DNA from: Haemonchus contortus
Taxonomy: Eukaryota > Nematoda > Chromadorea > Rhabditida > Trichostrongylidae
DNA length: 64,000 nucleotides
Assembly (NCBI GenBank): GCA_000469685.2
Contig: LS997565.1
Location: 48,972,501 to 49,036,500, forward strand
Reading direction: 5' to 3'
Shown here: positions 49,947 to 64,000 of the stretch, one piece after another
How positions within the stretch are numbered: position 1 is the first letter of the stretch
How the letters are laid out: each line of letters begins with the position of its first letter
The notes under the pieces: generated by a model
Database searches by the model: none
What the model saw: the letters and a program-made list of their open reading frames with translations, nothing else
Told to the model about the DNA's origin: nothing
Position numbers and translations under genes: made by a program

Positions 49947-52241
49947 TCTCTATTATTAAAACAGTAATTTTGTGTGCCTTTTTGCATGCCCGTTTGTGCG
50001 TTCTTCCAAAAGTCACGTGCGTACGACGAAGAGTGTGAATGTCAAATGAGTGCGGTGAGGAAACAGTTATGAAATGGGAAGTCAACCGACACTGTTCATA
50101 TTGGTCCTCTAACAAGTCGTAAGTAAGCGGTAGTGGGCATGTGGTGCACGTATTAGCGTGCGTAGCAAAACTGGTTAATGATAGTGAGCGATAGTAAATG
50201 ATAAATAATTATACCAATGGTAGCTGATAAATGGAGCTATATATTTTCAAAATGATTTCTTGAATAAGTAATCAATTCCAGGAATAAACTCTCACCATGC
50301 AGACTCCCATGGAAACGAGATGAGAATGTTGGTCTAAGGCGCTCATCCCCAAGCACATCAAGAGCTTACTAACTACAGCTTAGCCACGATCTCATCCTCC
50401 CTCTTTTCCTAATTGAGTCACATCTCACAGATATTCTTGGATTTCATGAAAAATTTCCCATCTCAAGTTCCAAACGGGAACGCAGGAACTTCGAGTGAAG
50501 ATCCGGTGTAAGCGAGGATTTATCACGTACAGACGTTCTTCAATTCTGCCCTCTAAATTGTCTGCCATATTCACTCAACGCAAAGATATTCCGAAGAATT
50601 TAGGGCCTAAGTAGGGGGCTCTGGTCCAATAATCTTATGCGAGTGAAAGCCTTCACTTTAGCCATTACCAGCAAGAAGTGTGATGTAAGCAACTCTTGTA
50701 CCCGAATCCTCATCGCAAGCTACAGTGGTTTACCAGAGAGTACCGTAATCCTCCCATAGATTCAAATATTCCCCTTCACAGAGCACGACAGGGTGTGGGA
50801 GCGAGATTCGTGTACAGGAGCCCTTACTCTTTATAAGGCCCAGTTGACGACAATAGTCAATGCTTACCGAAGTGAATGATAGAAATGCGGTTGACAAGTG
50901 ATGATTTACCGCTCTTTTCCAACTCTGAACGCTGGGAGCTCAGATAAGGAAGCGTAGCCGACATCGCGAGCCTGCAATGGTGCTTAGGAACGTTCATTGG
51001 CGAGAATTTTGGTTTTAGATTAAGCCTTTGGAGAGAAGGAGCAAATGGGGTGGGGGGGGGGGGAGGAGTGAGTTAGTTAATTGAACGTTCATACCCAATC
51101 TCAACTTTACGCCCGACACAATCATTCCCACTCAGGTGCTCCTCGCCTACTGAGCCTTAGGTATCCTTCTCTAGGCACGAGTGTGATAGTTACCTCTTCA
51201 TCTATGCACTCTAGCGCTCGGTGGGTGTGGTGAAGTAGGGGTGTGGTGAAGTAGGATCGAAATTGTCGCGTCACTGCGAAAAAGACGCCGTGTGCGAAGG
51301 AATGTAGTAGATTGCAGCAGCAAGTAAGAAATACAGGAACAAATGAACCAACATTAGAATTATGCTAAAAATTATAATCGCCTATCGATTAAGCTGTATT
51401 AGGAACGCTGGAACTGCAACAACGAGACAAGTGGTTGTCGACCGCCGCGCGCGGCAAATCGATTACACAAAACCGATCCTACTGCCCGCCTCCAACGCTG
51501 GGTAACGCCGCTAATAGAAAATCTTTGGGGTTAGTCGAAGTACAAGCAGTGTTTTTACCCTCCTGCACAGGATTGGTGCCTGTTATTGACACCATGATGA
51601 TTGCGCGAAATGTGGACCGATATCGCGCCGCGGCATGCCCGTTCGTGCACGAGCGGCGCCACTTGCCGCTACATCATTCCCGGATTTATGGCGTTGAAAC
51701 GAGGAATTGGTGTTCTTATCAGCTGCGATTTGACGCTACTCAAACCTTTGCTTGGGGTCTTGCAATAGCAATCTTTATAACCACGATCTTCCCATAACAG
51801 CCTAACATGGCCTGAAGTCCTCTTCGCAAAGCCGTGAACTCGTGTGCAATATTACTTGCGGTATTCCTCATTCTCCTTCACTTACTACTCCAGAAATTCA
51901 TTTCAGAAGCATCCCAACAACTGCAAACAACCTTCAGAAGGGCGCCTCCGTTGGGGAAGGAAGACACGACTGCCATAAAAGTTTTGCCGTCAATTACGAT
52001 GCCCGGTGTGATGTCTCTATTGCATCCAAGTTGACGCCTAAACTTGTGAGGTGGTGCGTTTGCAAACGAGTTTCGTTATCAGCTTTGACTGGCTTATCAT
52101 TAGTTTTTTTTTTCTTTCGTCTCGTGTTATTTCTGTTGAGTTCCAACTGTGCGTGGCGTCCATTCGGATTCGATCATGAGCAACACGTTTTTTAAGCAAT
52201 TAAACTCAGGTGACAGTTGGGCTCCTTCAGAAAGACGAACC
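49947..52241. other. Intergenic stretch upstream of cpf-2
   Basis: Contains a 12-base G run (51052-51063), a 17-base direct repeat GGTGTGGTGAAGTAGG (51229-51260) and CG-rich patches at 51440-51455 and 51630-51670. The missing first exon of the selenium-binding protein gene might lie here or nearer. No other gene supported. Confidence 0.4.
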
Positions 52242-54489
52242 ATGCAAGTGGACAGATCACAGCGTTCAGTGTTCGGTGAGGGATATCTTCCGGTATTATT
52301 TGGTTGTTACTTAATGCAGCCTTTTTTAGTGGGAAACATTTCGTATGAGGTGCCAGAGGACACAATCCGGCAGATCTTCTCGAAGGTGAGGACGAAAAGT
52401 GAATTTGTTTCCTTTGAATTGAAATCTAATGACATAGTGAACAATTGTAGGTGGGACATGTTGTCCATATCAAAATGGTACATGACCGTGAAACAGGCAA
52501 GCCCAAAGGTTATGGCTTCATCGAGTTCCTTGACGTGCAGACTGCTGAACTTGCGATCAGAAATTTAAATGGGTTAGCTTTTTTCTTTTCTCGAGATTGT
52601 GGTGCTCCGCCTCGAATTCCCATTGAGAACAATCTATTTTTTTACAAAACTATTTCGTTTTAGCGAACTAAAGAAGCTTGTCCGTTATGCCAACATCCTG
52701 TGATTTTACTGAATTAGATACTTAAGGTATGAGGTTAACGGTCGCCAGCTTCGTGTGGACAGTGCTGCTGGAGGGGATCGGAGTGCTGACGAAATTCAAC
52801 AACTGCAAGCTGCTTTGAGCGCTGCCCAAGTGGAGGAAAGTCCATATGGACCGGAACCTGAAGAGGGTCGTGCTCCCGAGGTACACCTACACAAAAAAAG
52901 CTTTAGCCTCCTGAACTTTCTTTTTTCGTTGTTCACGGAAAAGATTCTCTCTAGGCGATTTCTCGTACGGTTGCATCGCTCCCACCTGAGAAAATGTTCG
53001 AACTGATGAAACAGATGAAGGATGTCGTTCGTTCAAATCCTAGTGAGGCAAAACAAATGCTCGTCCAAAATCCACAACTTGCTTATGCGCTTCTTCAGGT
53101 TTTTTTTACTATTCTATTTCTGATTATAAGGTATTTCTGACGTCATCAATATATTGAGTTCTTTTCAGGCACAAGTGGTTATGCGCATAGTCGATCCGCA
53201 AGTGGCCATCGCCATGCTTCATAGAGAGCCTGCCGCTTCGACTGTACCTTTCCATCAAGTTCCATTCCCAGCACAGCGTGAGTTCTATTCATTTTCTCTT
53301 GAAAAATTATCTGCTACTGGTTTAAGGTTTTTGGAGAACCTCTAAGTGCTAATCCAGCTTTCTGAAGCAGTAATATACCCCTTAATTCCAAGTCAGTAAC
53401 AAAGCAACTCCTCTCCATTTAAGTTTACATTAAGTGTTGTAGTACTTTGTATCAGGTAATGCAGTGTGTTGTAACCGTTAGGCAGTGAAAGCGCTTTGAG
53501 AATGAGAAACTGTTGACGGGTGGGGCCTTGATAAAAGAAATCGCATTTGTAGGGGAGTGGAAAACCCGGACTGCTTATCCACTGAACATTGCCGGATTTG
53601 CCTTAAAATATTCCGATAATGCTTTTCTATGCAACTTATCTGGTCTAACAATTCGGTAAATCAGCCTGTGCACTGAACTGAACAATTGAATTGCTTTGAA
53701 ATCATACAATCGGAAGCAACATCCCTCCTTCAAATCGAAACTTTATGTGTTGTAATAAATGGTAGCAGTGTTTGTAATTTCTATTCTGTAACTAATGGTT
53801 GGATTAGAAAGATAGTTCCGTCATTAGATCTCACTTCTAATGTGATATTTTCGCAGATGGTCTCCTTTTGAATTTTTTTTCCATTTAGCTATGGCACCTA
53901 TGCCTGCCGTCTCCCAACCTGCCTATGGAGCTCCACCTCAACAGATGTACGCACGTCCAGTACCACCACAGGTACAGTCAAGCGTTTACATTGTAATATC
54001 AGTTTTATAAAAGTAAAAACTTTCTGATAGTGATAGGAAATATTTGGGTTCTATGTCATATATATATCAGGAGTTATGCAAGGTTGGTCTATTACCCGTA
54101 GAACCCCTTTCTTACCGAAGTTCCAAATGATTGATTACTTGGAAGCGTCTTTTTCTTATTCGAGAAACGTCTTCTTACCTTTCAAACAGTTTCTCGTGTA
54201 GATCCACTCAATCTTCTCCTACTCTAGCTGAATGATTACTATTAAATAAGTGTTTCCCTACCATGTTGGTCACTCCACGGGAGTTGAAATAGCTGAAGGG
54301 ACTAACTTGTATTTTAACTTTAACCTATTTCAGCCAGCTCCTCAGCCAGAAATCACTCCAGATGAGCAACATAATGCGGAGTTGTTGGTGCAAGTCATGA
54401 GACTCACGGAAGCAGAAATAGCCATGCTACCTCCAGGTGATAGGGAGAAGGTGATTGAGTTGCGTAATCAGTTACGGCAGAGTGTATAA
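52242..54489 (+). CDS. cpf-2: Cleavage stimulation factor subunit 2 (CstF-64)
   Basis: Nuclear RNA-binding subunit of cleavage stimulation factor; it binds the GU-rich element downstream of the poly(A) site during mRNA 3' end formation. Exons: 52242-52275, 52330-52385, 52451-52572, 52727-52880, 52955-53098, 53169-53277, 53889-53971 and 54334-54489, all in phase, 285 aa. The RRM has RNP2 VFVGNI (10-15) and RNP1 KGYGFIEF (49-56). The hinge region that binds CstF-77 follows (about 123-207: [35 protein letters not shown]). After a short Pro-rich link comes the conserved C-terminal domain (about 240-285: [35 protein letters not shown]). It lacks the MEARA repeats of vertebrate proteins. The start was chosen because CTTCAG (to 52230) just upstream looks like a spliced-leader acceptor; an in-frame earlier ATG exists at 52175. 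Confidence 0.95.
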
Positions 54490-54832
54490 TTTCTTTTACT
54501 TTCATAATGTGCATTCTCGCTTTGATTTCGTTGTTTTTTTTGTGTAAGTTATGACGGAGTACTCTTTTGTCCTCTATGATTTCCTCTATGATTAATAGTG
54601 ATTGTAGTGAATTGCGAAATGAAATCATTAAATGATTCAGTAATTATATCGCCCTCCTCATACGACATCATCCTGCATACATCCACCTATGTTGAAAAAA
54701 TAACTGGAAGTTCTCAAGTCAAGTCAGCTCTACAGAGGAGTGAAGGCCTCTGAAGAAGACATGAAAAAATATGGAACTTGTAGCATCTCTACAGAAAGAC
54801 AAAACCAAAGTAAATTAAATAGTTTATTGGGT

Positions 54833-54838
54833 GTGACA
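54833..54838 (-). terminator. Polyadenylation signal AATAAA (rpt-3)
   Basis: Complement of TTTATT, about 93 bases after the rpt-3 stop codon and within the 440-base convergent space shared with cpf-2. Confidence 0.55.
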
Positions 54839-54930
54839 TATTTCCAGTACAGGCTCATTCTCAAATTTAACTTAGTTAAAGAGACCACAGAATGACATTA
54901 GGGTCGAAGATGAAGTCATCAGTGTGCCAG

Positions 54931-58325
<3,395 letters not shown>

Positions 58326-59954
58326 GGTTTGGTTCCCTGAAATGAACGTCACTACAAGAAAAGATATAAAGGATTGGTGATACCAAGATCACAGCAAATT
58401 TCTCCTCATAAACAAACAAAAAAACAAAAACCTCAACAGAACCGTGCGTGAAAATTAAATACAGGGTTTTACCGAGTCATCGGAGAAGAAAGAAGGCAAG
58501 TGAGGGCTACAACATTCATTCACCTCCACAACCCTTCACAATAAAAAGTAATTGAGAGATTCACGTCGAAAAACTGCACCACACAATTTTACCTACACAA
58601 AGAGTGCCCAGCGTAGGGGAACTTCGGTGAATAGCTCTACATGCGCATAATTCATCACATTACGCCCTTTTGGAAAATACCCCACATTCATATTTTTGTA
58701 AGAGACATTCCAAAAATAAATTCACAGACTCAGAACACCTGATTGGCTTATTTCAAATAACTTCCAAATAACTCAAAGAATTTACAAAATGATGACAATA
58801 GCGCAGCTACCGCGCCGTCAACTTGGACCCGCCCACTTTTCAACAGTGGTCGGAAACAGTCTTTACAGACTACGCTGCCGTTGTCAGAAGCAGCTTTTCT
58901 CGATGTAACTATCTGGAGAGTGAGTGGAAGTGATGGCTACTTCCAATCAAATAAGTCGTGGATATTCAAGGTATAACAGTACAAGGTTCAAAGTTAGCGT
59001 TAAATACATTGTGGATCTGCAGTCTACACACATCACGGTACTGTACGGTTACAGGACCGTTGTCAACCGCGTGTGTAGTGACTCAGCGTTTTTGTCGTTT
59101 TCTCTGCGTCTCCTTAAATAGGCACCTCACAGCGAAGAGGATAGAGGACAGACGAAAGAGCTCGCCATTCCTCAATGCCTTCTATTACCTACTATACTAT
59201 ATGTTCGCTAAGTATCCTAAACAATAGGATACTTAGCGAACACTGCCGGGTTAAGATCGAATCAATGATGTCGGAAATCTCCAGACGATATTGTTGATCT
59301 CAGCGCTGATTCTTACAAAACAAAGTTGCAAAGCGATTGCAAGTTTGGATTTTCTACATGTCACACATTTTTTTGTTGCAGATGTTCTATGCAGACGCGT
59401 TAATGATATTTGGACGGATCAAGCCTTTGTTTCGCTCAGAGTACCTGGACTTTGAAATACGAAGTTTACTTAGTTGGAAGAAGTTTGTCTTTCTGGCAGT
59501 TCTTCGACTCTTGGACCCATTCGAATGTCTACTCTGACGAGATAGCGCTCTGTAGGAGAGTACCGACAACGAGCGGACACGCCCTCCTTCCGCTGGTGAT
59601 CACGAGACGCAGAGATTGCCTCGCCGTCTGATTCTCTCAGCGAGAGAAATTCTGGTTGACAACAGCCCTGTAACCGTACTGTACATTGAATCTTACGCTT
59701 ACTTTGTGAAATGGCTCAACGAAGTGGAGTAGCGTTATGTTTTTTCCTCTCCAATGTTTTGGAAAGCCTTTTTTCCTTCTGTTTAGGAATTGTAGGTGAC
59801 CCTCAGTCTAAAATTTCTTCGGTACTGCAACTTTACGTATTCCTTGCGTGGCATTGTGACTCATCTATTTGTACAATGTGATCAACCCTTAATGATGTTT
59901 CATGTAAATCAAGCGGAGTTTGCAAACTTAAGGATAAATGATAAAGTCAATCCA
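58326..59954. other. Region upstream of rpt-3
   Basis: Should include the rpt-3 promoter. No TATA motif stands out. A perfect hairpin lies at 59202-59242 (separate entry). No gene supported. Confidence 0.4.
59202..59242. repeat. Perfect 18-base-pair hairpin
   Basis: Arms TGTTCGCTAAGTATCCTA (59202-59219) and TAGGATACTTAGCGAACA (59225-59242) are exact reverse complements around a five-base loop AACAA. The stem is short for a pre-miRNA. It might be a transposon end or an extruding palindrome. Confidence 0.9.
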
Positions 59955-60190
59955 TCAATCCCGTCTGAGGCATGTGCCCACGCATTCGACTTCCATTTGG
60001 AATCATAGTGGCGTACTGAATGCATATGTGGCCAGTACAATGACTTGCGTCGGTCAGCAGTTGTACAAGTTAGTGTATTTATCCTCCCATACGAGTCTGG
60101 TACCAATAAACCGATCCCGGAGCGATGGGACGCCTGGTTAGCCTAAGCGAATATCGATCCGGGATTCGAACACTTGACGAGGCGTGTGTA
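59955..60190 (-). mobile_element. tRNA-like SINE, copy 10 (reverse)
   Basis: Reverse copy: complements of GATTGATGG.. (59950), GCATATGTGGCC, TTGTACAAGTTAGTG, CGAGTCTGGTACC and GTTCGAATCCCGG (B box, near 60150). The head beyond the B box is partly lost. It ends about 115 bases before the MULE-like element. Confidence 0.65.
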
Positions 60191-60304
60191 AAGTGCGCTG
60201 TTTGTAAACATAGTTCTTTTATATTTCGCAATGGACGGCACCTGTTTTGATAACCGTCCATGCGTATATCAGGACGTCACATGCCCTACTGATAGTGAGT
60301 CATG

Positions 60305-60313
60305 ATAAAGTAA
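60305..60313. repeat. Target site duplication, left
   Basis: ATAAAGTAA, repeated exactly at 61733-61741 on the other side of the element. Confidence 0.85.
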
Positions 60314-61732
60314 ACAAGACGGATTATATCGTCCCGTGAATGTGTGACACAGTAACCCGAGTTATCACTGGGGCGCGCTGTTTGCATTGGAGCGCGGGCG
60401 GTTAATCTCGTTAAACTTACTCTTTCGAGTACTTTTCACGCTGGAGAAAGAGGGCGGATTTCGTTTGTTCGTTCTTTTGTTCGTTTCGTCGTGTTCGTTC
60501 ATGTGATTCTTTTTGAGATTCTGTGATTCTTCTTGTGTTGATTTCTTTCTGATTATTTTGTGATTCTTGTGTAGTCAAGAAGGAGATTATACAAAGATAG
60601 CATGAAACCTAATGCCGTAACAAAACGAAATGAAGTTGAAGCACATACTAGGAACACCGATACCGAACTGTTTGCTAAATCTCAATCGAATTTAAGAGAC
60701 TATCCCACGTTCTATTCAATCACATCGTAAAAAATCATTAAGTAGAGACGATTCTAACCATCAAACGGGGTTACAATAAGAAATACACAAAAACTTGACG
60801 TACACAGTACATAAGCATAGAAGAATCTTATCACAAACACAGCTGAAAGTGAATCTCTGCACAATGATGGGTTGTTTGCGTAAGCAGAGAGGATAACCAT
60901 GAAGACATATGATGCAACTCAGTGAAAATTCCCTCACAACTACTTCTCTCAAACGATTTCCATACAAATTCCATCAGTTTTTCCATCGAATGTTACTTAT
61001 GGTAGTATCTAAGTCGGCTTCTTTTACGTGAAGATCTGTAAATGCATGAGGCTGTTTTGGGGTTTAGTTTTTTCGCAGCTTTCTTCTTTGGTACTTTTTC
61101 GGTGTTGTGCACTTCTATGTCAATTATACGGTGTTTTGGGTCTCCTGTTGTGTTTAGTTTATTATGCAGTAAATGAATTTAGTGCTAAAAACTTCCTTCA
61201 AACTTGATGTTAGACTGCCTTGTCATTTTTTATCATTGATTGATGGATTCGCGATCAAAACAATTGTGTAACATCACTGAAAATGCGCCTAGTTTCACTA
61301 CTACATTTAATTCTGAAACAGCAACTTTGACGACCAATAATATCGCGGAGAAATCGTGCTCAATATTTTGCGGAGGTTTCGTTCCAATATACAGAGGATT
61401 CGATTAAATTTTCAGCTGGGAGTCGGATGCTCGTCACTAATTTTGATAGTTGCTAAACAAACACACAGAACAGATATTCACGGCAATGACTATCCGAAAC
61501 AATGATATTGTAGGTTAAATCCTTCAAAATACTCACTTCCTCTTCTAATCTCTTCCTTCCCTAACCCATTAATAAAGATTTATAAAGATTCTCAGACCTC
61601 TTAAACAAATTCCAAATAATGAAGACGCAGCTTGAAGGGGCTAATCGCCCGCGCTCCAATGCAAACAGCGCGCCCCAGTGAGAACTCGGGTTACTGTGTC
61701 ACACGTTCACGGGACGATATAATCCGTCTTGT
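60314..61732. mobile_element. Non-autonomous MULE-like DNA transposon, 1419 bases
   Basis: The terminal inverted repeats span 60314-60404 and 61642-61732 (91 bases each) with only three mismatches. They begin ACAAGACGGATTATATCGTC and share the CACTGGGGCGCGCTGTTTGC block. An exact 9-base direct repeat ATAAAGTAA flanks the element. Long terminal repeats with a 9-base duplication are characteristic of Mutator-like elements. The 1.24 kb interior is AT-rich, includes a GTTCG-type tract near 60467-60500 and has no long open frame, so it depends on a transposase made elsewhere. High identity of the arms suggests recent activity. Confidence 0.88.
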
Positions 61733-61741
61733 ATAAAGTAA
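61733..61741. repeat. Target site duplication, right
   Basis: ATAAAGTAA, identical to 60305-60313. It directly follows the last base of the right terminal repeat. Confidence 0.85.
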
Positions 61742-63029
61742 CGTGTGAGGCGGGGACCAGCTGTTGGGTGAGTCATGTCGTGAATTTCTCGCTGATTCAA
61801 GGCAGTTTTCTTGTCGGTTACTCGATAACGTCGTTTCTCTCCCTTGTGTTGTTTCGTAATTTTTTGAGCTGGCTGGGATGTACTTTAGTATTTTCACCTC
61901 TTCTTAGCTCCATTATCTTCTATGTTGGCCTTCGTATTTTAATTTTCCATCTTGTGCCATGAACTTATTCAGTTATTGATCGCATAGCCTGTGTTTGTGA
62001 GCATTATAACAGCACCTCTTTATCGATTTTATCACATGATATTTCGATAATGCCCGCATAGGATGTTATTATTCAGTTGACTAGATCGTTTATGTGTTAA
62101 AGCAACTGGGCGGTGGTAACATAGTGGCGAGTGGCGCTCGACCACAGACACATGGCCAGAAATCAGAACTCGGACCAATATTCATTCAGGCCATCCCCGG
62201 ACCTCTCAATCATCCGGGTTATCACGAACGCTTCGACAGCTTCATCGGCTGGCCACTGCAAGTCATCGTGTAGGTTACATACGCATACAACTCCCCTCCC
62301 CTCTCTCCTCTCTCCCGGCTCCTGATTCTTACTGATTTCAGATCACTTGATGTTTTCAAGGCCTTTCGCTCCCGAATTAGTTTTTTCCTAATCCATGTCC
62401 CGAAGTGGAGGGCGTATTTACTTCTCCGGTTAGTTCACCGATTCCTGCCTTTCACAGAGGATAGTGCATTCCACTGCTAAGGCCTCCCACTCCATTTCCT
62501 AACCCATGAATTCTACAGGTGCGCAGGTAACACGTCATTTGGGTACAATGTACACGCATCATCATCAGGTTACTCTCGTCGTCTGCTGCGTTTCTTTTCT
62601 ATTGTTGAATAGCTTGAGCAATGTAGACGTCTGAAGAATGTTATTTTGCGCCTTGTGTACGATAGGTATAAGTGGCCTACAGAGTTCCCGTTTCTGAGTT
62701 GAGTGCTCCGATTGGAACTTCTCCTGGGCTCTCTACTTTTTCTCAACTGTTAGAGAACCTTACCACCCGTTAGCCTTAGCTGCCGTTAAAAAATTCGATC
62801 AGTAGCCTGTAAGTGCCATCGATCCCCTTCAGAACGCGCTTTGGTATTCCCAGCTTGCACCCTTGCACTTCATCATCTTCATCGATTGCTTGAATGCATA
62901 TGAATAGCATCGCCCAGGAAAAAAAAACTTCTGTTAAAGTTAGAACAACCTTTGATGTTGGTTCATAATACTCGCCTTTAATCGAGCTGTTCTGTTTGTA
63001 TGGTGCTCAAACCTAGCCTCGTTATTCAG
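61742..63029. other. Intergenic stretch before the last gene
   Basis: Apart from the SINE copy at 62108-62300 no structure was recognised. It probably includes the promoter of the gene beginning at 63031. Confidence 0.4.
62108..62300 (+). mobile_element. tRNA-like SINE, copy 11 (5' part)
   Basis: Good head (GGCGGTGGTAACATAGTGGC, then GAGTGGCGC) followed by a decayed B-box region, CATTCAGGCC, CATCCGGGTTATC, CATCGGCTGGCCACTGC and CGTGTAGGTTACATACGCAT. It breaks off into a CTCCCCTCCCCTCTC pyrimidine run. Confidence 0.65.
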
Positions 63030-63030
63030 G

Positions 63031-63916
63031 ATGTCTATGTCCGCTGGTGGAGAAGAGACTTTGACATCGCACAATTATCAAGACGATAGTCTGTGTACCG
63101 ATGAATTCGAGATCATCTCCTGTGACACACTGAGTACGAATCATTCCGTCTTTTTAAGACTGCACTGTTATACATATTTCCATAGATACGAGGGCTTTCT
63201 GATACTTTCCGAAATCGATACAACGTTTTTTTTTTGATTTTGCGTTGTTGTGGTTACTCAAAAATATGCAAAAGTACATGTACAAGGCATTTGTGGGGTT
63301 CTCGACATTAAATTCAGAGGAATACATGATTTATGATCCCTGAGATGTGTCATTAAGTTCGGGGGTTTCGTCGGTCTTGTACCACCAGCTTGTCAAAACC
63401 ATCCAGAAGGTGTATTTCACTAATGTCAGCTGCTTCTCTTTAGGTCATGGTGCTCCGGAAGCCAGGGATGATACTCTTTCGCAGTGGAATACTAAACACA
63501 GTATCAACGTGGAATCGACTATTCCAATGAACAATCTTACACATATTCTGTGTTCAACACACTCAGAGATTCCATCGTTGACTTCAGGGTGAGTTAGAAT
63601 TAGGTCAACAAATTTATGTAATAATCTCTTATCAATACCGATTGAGGTTGTCCTTCTTTCTAGACTCAGTTCCTAATTTGTAATTTCCTAATGTGATTTC
63701 TATAGCGATTGAATTAGTGTTACACAAAGTATACATTTACTTTCCTTTTTTGCAGATCTTCGTTCAAGTCTGTCCCAGAAAGTCTGGCAGCGGAAGCCAA
63801 TAAGCCTAGTGGTGGCCAAGTTAACCCTGTCGATAACCGAGGAGAGACTGCTATTCTTGTCGGCACTGTTGGTTCAGTAAAGTCGTCTGTCGCTGATTCT
63901 ACATTAGTTGATGCTC
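63031..63916 (+). CDS. 5' part of an unidentified gene (runs off or near window end)
   Basis: Three exons join in phase: 63031-63133, 63444-63588 and 63756 to about 63916. The donors are GTACGA, GTGAGT and, for the third, GTAAGC; the acceptors are TCTTTAG and TTTTGCAG. The start MSMSAGGEETLTSHNYQDDS follows GTTATTCAG, a likely spliced-leader site. The protein so far is Ser/Thr- and Asp/Glu-rich and looks disordered, with DEFEIISCDTLS and the later KSVPESLAAEANKPSGG. I recognise no domain. If the last donor is not used, the frame stops at 63988-63990. Confidence 0.55.
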
Positions 63917-64000
63917 GTAAGCGAATGCTGTTAGGTCCTTCAACTATAAGTTACGAAAAATTCTCGTTCAGCATGCATGGAGTCCTATAGCACACTTGAC

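Noticed and set aside
51435..51797. 120-codon open frame before cpf-2
   Set aside because: CG-rich sequence lowers stop frequency; no domain, no supporting splice sites.
52149..52241. Longer N-terminus for CSTF2 from the ATG at 52149 or 52175
   Set aside because: A spliced-leader-type acceptor lies at 52230 and the RRM begins only nine residues after the ATG at 52242, as usual for the family; the longer forms are not excluded.

Overview
The window is animal nuclear DNA, almost certainly from a rhabditid or strongylid (hookworm-like) nematode. Genes are split into small exons with GT..AG introns, some about 50 bases long, and several start just after a TTTCAG-type acceptor, as expected with spliced leaders. 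The encoded proteins read as nematode orthologues, above all a LIM-homeodomain protein matching what I recall of C. elegans MEC-3. The species call is inference. There are no prokaryotic operons, CRISPR arrays or phage genes.

Five genes could be rebuilt exon by exon. (1) Plus strand 17861-23528: complete MGAT2/GLY-20, the Golgi N-acetylglucosaminyltransferase II of N-glycan synthesis, 12 exons, 501 aa. (2) Plus strand 33161-37299: mec-3-like LIM homeobox gene, with one linking exon unresolved. (3) Minus strand 38031-43454: selenium-binding protein/methanethiol oxidase family member, 13 exons, extreme N-terminus not found. (4) Plus strand 52242-54489: CSTF2/CPF-2, the RNA-binding subunit of cleavage stimulation factor, 8 exons, 285 aa. 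(5) Minus strand 54931-58325: RPT-3/PSMC4, a 26S proteasome ATPase, 12 exons, 417 aa. Genes 4 and 5 converge tail to tail about 440 bases apart. Three further genes are only partly visible and unidentified: the 3' end of one at 28942-29230, the 5' end of one at 63031-63916, and a possible one at 13088-14173. The five identified genes serve unrelated processes (glycosylation, touch-neuron fate, sulfur metabolism, mRNA 3' processing, proteolysis), so nothing suggests a shared pathway.

The rest is mostly repeats. A tRNA-like SINE family has eleven recognisable copies. A MITE family flanked by TTAA has three copies, one inside an intron of gene 3. A 1419-base element at 60314-61732 has 91-base terminal inverted repeats and a 9-base target duplication, like a non-autonomous Mutator (MULE) element. 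A foldback element lies at 29586-29850 and another inverted repeat in an rpt-3 intron. At 43991-49946 three related Helitron-like units carry 145-base minisatellites; in the first, the CA tract has grown to about 1.6 kb. I found no previously undescribed multi-gene system. The most interesting material is the mobile-element biology and the altered residues of the selenium-binding protein.
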